A stretch of DNA of 41,455 nucleotides. Origin: Clostridiales bacterium (GTDB lineage Bacteria > Bacillota_A > Clostridia > Christensenellales > Pumilibacteraceae). Below, in pieces: positions 37,473-41,455 of the stretch (position 1 is the first letter of the stretch; each line of letters begins with the position of its first letter). The stretch spans positions 1-41,455 of the forward strand of contig JAISDO010000014.1 in NCBI GenBank assembly GCA_031264755.1, given 5' to 3'. The notes under the pieces were generated by a model that did no database searches, was not told the DNA's origin, and saw nothing but the letters and a program-made list of their open reading frames with translations. Both the position numbers and the translations under genes were made by a program.

Positions 37473-38038
37473 ATGATACGGAGTAATACAATTTATAACA
37501 AATCAACAATATCAATGATATCTTTGAGTGTTATTGTTGCAATCATGGCAATTGTGTTGACTTCTTGTGTTGATGTACCCCAACGCAATGCCGAGTATAG
37601 ACAAAACTCGTTCAGGGCAAGGAGTGAGTACAATGCCTTTGAGGATACTACAGCTATAGATGCTACTATTGTAATTGTCAACTACGGTGGACTAGATGTG
37701 GAGAGTGTTACGCTAACTGTATCAATAGTAGCATTGCATCAATACGGAGATACATCTGCACAACAAGCAATCCAAAAAGAAAACAAAGGCGGCACTATCT
37801 CCACAATGGATACAATATAGAGATATATTCGGGGTGGTCCAAAAATTATATAAAGGTCAACGGTGTATTGGTTGAAGAGCTAAATTCTATAGACAGAAGG
37901 GCAGGGTATGTATACTTGTCCCACAGTAGCATTGACCTCAATATAGAGGCAAAAGTCGGTAGTAGATTGTTGAGCAAGACAATCCACACCAAAATCAATG
38001 GTGTGCTTGTCAAGGATACTAACAATACCACCCAATAA
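37473..38038 (+). pseudogene. Lipoprotein gene interrupted by a frameshift
   Basis: The frame from the ATG at 37473 gives 115 residues, with a signal peptide and lipobox LTSC (cysteine at residue 32). It then continues through a DATIVIVNYGGLDVESVTLT region and stops at TAG 37818-37820. The frame one base back stays open from before 37682 through that stop to TAA 38036-38038. It reads as real protein (YNIEIYSGWSKNYIKVNGV, SIDLNIEAKVGSRLLSKTIH). An A-rich run (37773-37784, AAAAAGAAAA) lies where the frames must join. One added A would restore a protein of about 188 residues. It could be a decayed gene, a sequencing indel in the A run, or programmed -1 frameshifting. The family is unknown. Confidence 0.65.
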
Positions 38039-38104
38039 TTGTTGTATGGTAGACTTCTTTGGTCTAATATATGAAGATCTACTGCAATCACTGATATCTC
38101 TTGG

Positions 38105-38133
38105 TTGTTAATATTTTGCAAAAATGTTATAAT
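38105..38133 (+). promoter_or_regulatory. Promoter of serS
   Basis: TTGTTA (38105-38110), 17 bases, TATAAT (38128-38133). The leader is about 45 bases with GGTAGGA before the ATG, too short for a T-box. Confidence 0.6.
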
Positions 38134-38183
38134 TGTATCGGAGTAGTACATGCTAAGCAAGCTAGCTCACGGTAGGATAGATT

Positions 38184-39437
38184 ATGCTAGATATCAAGTA
38201 TATAGTTGACAATGTAGATGACACCAAACTTGCACTCAAGGCAAGGAAGAGCAATGTAAATATAGATAGTATTGTGCAGCTGTATGAGGATTTGCGCCAA
38301 TCTCTCAAACAAGTTGAAGAGCTCAAAGCTCTGGTCAATAAGAGCAGTGCTACATTTGCTCAACTCAAAAGAGCAGGTCAAGATACATCAGAGTTGCAAT
38401 CTCAAGTATCTCAGTACAAAGAAAAGATAAAATCACTAGATGTCGTCGTCGTTGATTTGGAATCTAACTTGCGTAATCAACTACTTGGTATACCCAATCT
38501 TCCACATAGCTCTGTCAATGTAGGGAGTAGCGATGTAGATAATGTGCAAGTATTACAATATGGTACTATACCTCAATTTGGATTTGATGCTAGACCACAT
38601 TGGGAGTTGGGCAATCGTCTTGGGATATTAGATCAAGATGCTGCTGCTAAGATAACAGGCAGTAGATTCTATGTATACAGAGGGTTGGGAGCAAGGTTGG
38701 AACGTAGCCTTATCAATCTTATGTTGGATACTCATACGAGCAATGGGTATACTGAGATATTTGCACCATTTGTGGTCAATGCTGATAGTATGTTGGGTAC
38801 AGGGCAGTTGCCCAAATTTGAAGAGGATATGTACAAGGTATCGGATACCAATTATTATCTGATACCTACTGCCGAAGTGACTTTGACCAATTTGCACAAG
38901 CAGGAGATATTGACCAAGTTGCCAATAAATTATTGTGCATATAGTGCGTGTTTTCGCAAAGAAGGCGGGAGTGCTGGTAGAGACACTAGAGGACTCATAA
39001 GGCAACATCAGTTCAACAAAGTAGAACTGGTCAAATTTTGTAGACCGCAAGATAGTATGCAAGAGTTGGACAAGCTATGCAATGATGCCCAAAGTATACT
39101 ACAATTGTTGCAATTGCCATATAGAGTGATGTCATTGTGCAGTGGAGACTTAGGGTTTAGTAGTCTTAAGACTTATGACATAGAGGTATGGATGCCTAGT
39201 TACAACAAATATGTAGAGATATCATCATGTAGCAACTTTGGTGACTTTCAAGCACGACGAGCTAGTATCAAGTACAAAGACAACAACAAGACTCAATTTG
39301 TTCATACACTCAATGGTAGTGGTCTAGCAATAGGTAGGACAGTAGCTGCAATATTAGAGAACTATCAACAACAGGACGGTAGTATCCAATTGCCCAATGT
39401 ATTGCACAAGTATATGGGTGTAGATGTGATACAATAG
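38184..39437 (+). CDS. serS: Seryl-tRNA synthetase
   Basis: A class II synthetase of 417 residues charging tRNA-Ser (and tRNA-Sec where present). The N-terminal coiled-coil arm spans about 25-110. In the catalytic core, motif 1 lies around 155-190. Motif 2 contains [20 protein letters not shown], and motif 3 contains [16 protein letters not shown]. The length and motifs are those of bacterial SerS. GGTAGGA precedes the ATG. Unlike many clostridial serS genes it has no visible T-box leader. A strong hairpin terminator follows. Confidence 0.97.
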   Translation: MLDIKYIVDNVDDTKLALKARKSNVNIDSIVQLYEDLRQSLKQVEELKALVNKSSATFAQLKRAGQDTSELQSQVSQYKEKIKSLDVVVVDLESNLRNQLLGIPNLPHSSVNVGSSDVDNVQVLQYGTIPQFGFDARPHWELGNRLGILDQDAAAKITGSRFYVYRGLGARLERSLINLMLDTHTSNGYTEIFAPFVVNADSMLGTGQLPKFEEDMYKVSDTNYYLIPTAEVTLTNLHKQEILTKLPINYCAYSACFRKEGGSAGRDTRGLIRQHQFNKVELVKFCRPQDSMQELDKLCNDAQSILQLLQLPYRVMSLCSGDLGFSSLKTYDIEVWMPSYNKYVEISSCSNFGDFQARRASIKYKDNNKTQFVHTLNGSGLAIGRTVAAILENYQQQDGSIQLPNVLHKYMGVDVIQ

Positions 39438-39514
39438 TAGTATTTGTGCGAATGCTCAATATCGCCTATTTGGGCCAAAATGTGCAATTGCCAAATTGCT
39501 TGATTATGGGTGCA

Positions 39515-39565
39515 ACAAACACTCTCCATACTATCCTTGATGTAGCTAGTATGGAGAGTGTTTGT
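39515..39565 (+). terminator. Terminator after serS
   Basis: A perfect 19-bp stem (39515-39533 with 39547-39565) with a 13-base loop, followed by ATTGTTAG. Confidence 0.8.
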
Positions 39566-39704
39566 ATTGTTAGTCAAGACAAAAAAATAATGTATTTTGA
39601 TTAGTAACACTTTTGGAAGCACAAAAGTTGTAATATTATGGATTGGACGCCAAAACTAGTGCATATAGGACAATATATTTCAAAAAGTGGCATTGTCAAT
39701 ATTG

Positions 39705-39710
39705 TATAAT
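39705..39710 (+). promoter_or_regulatory. -10 box placed 6 bases before the spoIIAA GTG
   Basis: TATAAT (39705-39710) followed by the GTG at 39717. There is no matching -35 hexamer, and no sigma-H-like AGGA/GAAT pair was recognised. Confidence 0.35.
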
Positions 39711-39716
39711 CAAAGT

Positions 39717-40025
39717 GTGAAAATTTTACATTTTATCAAAGATAATACACTATATATACAATTGCAAGGCGAACTTGACTCATACGCTGCTGCCAATGTT
39801 AAGGATACAATGGATACTATATTGTCACAGTTTAATGCTTGTATGACAGTATTGGACTTGCAACAATTGATTTTTATGGATAGTACTGGGTTGGGTGTGA
39901 TACTTGGTAGATACAAAAAGATCAAGGCAATGGGCAATAATGTGTGTATATCCAATCCTCCTATACACATAGACAAATTGTTGCAATTGAGCGGCATATA
40001 TAGTATTATACCCAAAATAAATTAG
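39717..40025 (+). CDS. spoIIAA: Anti-sigma F factor antagonist SpoIIAA
   Basis: STAS-domain partner switch of the forespore. Unphosphorylated SpoIIAA binds SpoIIAB and frees sigma F. The 102-residue form from the GTG at 39717 has the normal family start (KILHFIKDNTLYIQLQGELD) and the phospho-acceptor serine S56 in FMDSTGLGVILGRY. The frame extends to GTG 39687, but the added ten residues overlap a TATAAT box and match no family start. First gene of spoIIAA-spoIIAB-sigF; the gap to spoIIAB is 28 bases. Confidence 0.95.
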   Translation: MKILHFIKDNTLYIQLQGELDSYAAANVKDTMDTILSQFNACMTVLDLQQLIFMDSTGLGVILGRYKKIKAMGNNVCISNPPIHIDKLLQLSGIYSIIPKIN

Positions 40026-40053
40026 TAGACCAAAACTCAACTAAGAGGAAGAT

Positions 40054-40491
40054 ATGAAGAATAGACAAGGCAATGCTAGATCCAACAGTGTGACAATTAG
40101 TATACAGTCATTAGCTATCAATGAGAGTTTTGCTCGCAATGCTGTTGCAGCTTTTTGCACACAGTTGGATCCTACAGTAGACCAAATCAATGATATCAAG
40201 ACTGCAGTATCCGAAGCTGTGACCAATGCTATAGTGCATGGTTATGACGAAGACCCAAATTGTATCGTGACCATACAAGTCCAAATTGAGGATAGTGTTG
40301 TACATATTAAGGTGCAGGACAAAGGAGTAGGTATCCCTGATATAGCTCAAGCGAGAGTGCCACTATATAGCACCAAAGCTGACCAAGAGCGAAGTGGTAT
40401 GGGACTAACTGTGATTGAGAGCTATATGGATACTATGGATATCAAGAGTGACGCTAATGGTACATTAGTCACAATGACAAAAAAAATATAA
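40054..40491 (+). CDS. spoIIAB: Anti-sigma F factor SpoIIAB
   Basis: Serine kinase and anti-sigma factor of the GHKL ATPase type. The 145-residue protein has the N box AVSEAVTNAIVHGY, the G1 box DKGVGIPD and the G2 box ERSGMGLTVIESYMD, all in normal positions. It phosphorylates SpoIIAA and holds sigma F inactive before septation. AAGAGGAAG precedes the ATG. sigF follows 17 bases after its stop. Confidence 0.96.
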   Translation: MKNRQGNARSNSVTISIQSLAINESFARNAVAAFCTQLDPTVDQINDIKTAVSEAVTNAIVHGYDEDPNCIVTIQVQIEDSVVHIKVQDKGVGIPDIAQARVPLYSTKADQERSGMGLTVIESYMDTMDIKSDANGTLVTMTKKI

Positions 40492-40508
40492 TATGGAGAG
40501 ATAGTAGT

Positions 40509-41225
40509 ATGCTAGAGCAAGCACGGGTGCTATCACTCATCAGAGACGCCAAGATAGGTGATAATAATGCCAAAGAAGAATTGTTGCAACACAATTCGGC
40601 ATTGATCAAGAGCGTGATAAGACGATTCAAGAACAAGGGTATAGAGTATGACGACTTGTACCAATTGGGCTGTATAGGGTTTCTCAAAGCTATCAAAAAC
40701 TTTGATGCAGATTTTGGCGTCAAATTTAGTACTTATGCTGTACCTATGATAGCGGGAGAGATCAAACGTTTTTTGCGTGATGATGGATTGGTCAAGGTTA
40801 GTAGAGCGGTCAAGTCTCTCTCTATCAAGATAGCTAGATTCAATGAAGAGTACAAAAAAATCAATGGAGATAGCCCTAAGATAGAATTGCTAGCAGAGCA
40901 ATTTGGGGTAGACCCACAGGAGATTGTATTTGCAATGGATAGTGCTAAGATGCACATCTCCATATATGCCGAACAAGATGACGAAGGTCTTGGTGTGATT
41001 GACAAATTGTGTCAGTACAAAGACAGTACAGATATAGACAAAATTATACTCAAAGACCTAGTGATGCAGTTGAGTGATAGGGAGCAAAAGGTGATAGCCT
41101 TGAGATACTTTAGAGACAAGACTCAGTCTGAGGTAGCTAAGGTACTCAACGTAAGTCAAGTTCAGGTGTCCCGTATAGAGAACAAAATAATTCAAAAATT
41201 ACGTAACCAATTGATAGATAATTAG
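40509..41225 (+). CDS. sigF: Forespore sigma factor F
   Basis: The first compartment-specific sigma factor of sporulation. The 238-residue protein has sigma region 2 (YDDLYQLGCIGFLKAIKNFD and FSTYAVPMIAGEIKRFLRDD), the family's short region 3 (VKVSRAVKSLS...), and region 4 with the helix-turn-helix KTQSEVAKVLNVSQVQVSRI. The downstream position in the spoIIA operon and the IAGEIKRFLRDDG signature distinguish it from sigma G. GGAGAG precedes the ATG. The gene is followed by 140 bases without a gene and then the octamer array. Confidence 0.96.
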   Translation: MLEQARVLSLIRDAKIGDNNAKEELLQHNSALIKSVIRRFKNKGIEYDDLYQLGCIGFLKAIKNFDADFGVKFSTYAVPMIAGEIKRFLRDDGLVKVSRAVKSLSIKIARFNEEYKKINGDSPKIELLAEQFGVDPQEIVFAMDSAKMHISIYAEQDDEGLGVIDKLCQYKDSTDIDKIILKDLVMQLSDREQKVIALRYFRDKTQSEVAKVLNVSQVQVSRIENKIIQKLRNQLIDN

Positions 41226-41287
41226 CAAAGCTCACAACGCAAATTCATCAATATATCAAGCTGTTTGTCAAAATTATACAAAAATGG

Positions 41288-41316
41288 TAGACAACAGTAC
41301 AAATATATAGTATAAT
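41288..41316 (+). promoter_or_regulatory. Promoter upstream of the octamer array
   Basis: TAGACA (41288-41293), 17 bases, TATAAT (41311-41316). The transcript would start near 41323 with a small hairpin (41326-41330 with 41338-41342) whose loop carries GGTAGGA, then run into the tandem repeat. Confidence 0.55.
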
Positions 41317-41364
41317 GGAGATAAGCTTGCGGTAGGAGCAAGTGAGATTGTACATTATCCTAGG

Positions 41365-41449
41365 TGGACTAATGGACTAATGGACTAATGGACTAATGGA
41401 CTAATGGACTAATGGACTAATGGACTAATGGACTAATGGACTAATGGAC
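41365..41449 (+). repeat. Tandem array of ten 8-bp units
   Basis: Ten perfect copies of TGGACTAA (41365-41444) plus a partial TGGAC (41445-41449), then ATAAA at the window edge. Because 8 is not a multiple of 3, all three forward frames meet a stop every 24 bases, so no protein can be encoded through the array. The reverse strand likewise meets TAG. Confidence 0.97.
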
Positions 41450-41455
41450 AATAAA

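Noticed and set aside
38040..38183. T-box leader before serS
   Set aside because: The predicted leader is about 45 bases and lacks the conserved T-box bulge and antiterminator sequence.
41365..41449. Possible CRISPR array
   Set aside because: Units are only 8 bases and directly adjacent, with no spacers and no cas genes.

Overview
The window looks like a chromosomal segment of an AT-rich, endospore-forming Bacillota, most likely a Clostridia-class anaerobe. It carries the spoIIAA-spoIIAB-sigF operon, spoVT, cwlD and an RsfA-like gene. It also has the conserved Firmicute order rpsB-tsf-pyrH-frr-uppS-cdsA-dxr-rseP-ispG-(polC locus) and the MEP isoprenoid genes dxr and ispG. No tRNA, rRNA, insertion sequence, prophage or CRISPR array was recognised. 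The species cannot be named from the sequence alone.

Layout. 1-446: the broken tail of a possible surface protein. 638-3560: sugar-phosphate genes (pgi and a 6-phospho-beta-glucosidase). 3724-4761, minus strand: rpmG-secE-nusG, ending in a terminator instead of running on into rplK. 5185-8161: three unusual genes, namely a membrane-anchored metallo-beta-lactamase fold without its metal ligands, a Rho-like protein without an ATPase P-loop, and a DUF1934-like protein. 8771-11237: spoVT, a metallophosphoesterase and an acyltransferase. 11420-22097: the translation, nucleotide, lipid and isoprenoid cluster. It ends in a PolC-like protein that keeps the N-terminal, OB and exonuclease domains but has no PHP or polymerase domain. 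22600-28267: a 1190-residue surface protein, a zinc-ribbon membrane protein and a Bax inhibitor-1/YccA-like protein. 28431-32102: an M1-type peptidase lipoprotein, cwlD, an RsfA-like regulator and an unknown protein. 32342-35974: a membrane-anchored GH18 chitinase-like protein with six Ig-like repeats. 36165-38038: an unknown protein and a frameshifted lipoprotein. 38184-41225: serS and the sigma-F operon. The window ends in ten copies of an 8-bp tandem repeat.

How the genes fit together. The central cluster couples ribosome production and recycling to UMP phosphorylation, undecaprenyl phosphate and CDP-diacylglycerol synthesis, and the first and late MEP steps. The sporulation genes are scattered. 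The surface proteins and chitinase suggest interaction with polysaccharide, mucin or chitin at the cell surface.

The most notable signals are: (i) the polymerase-less PolC at the polC locus, a candidate stand-alone proofreading exonuclease; (ii) the Rho-like pseudo-ATPase; (iii) several genes whose -10 box lies 5-7 bases before the start codon, suggesting leaderless mRNAs, including one where a terminator hairpin, a consensus promoter and a start codon are superimposed; (iv) TAG as the most frequent stop codon in spite of the AT-rich sequence; and (v) the octamer array, which forms a chain of overlapping ATG-GAC-TAA mini-cistrons. All assignments are by eye; no database search was run.
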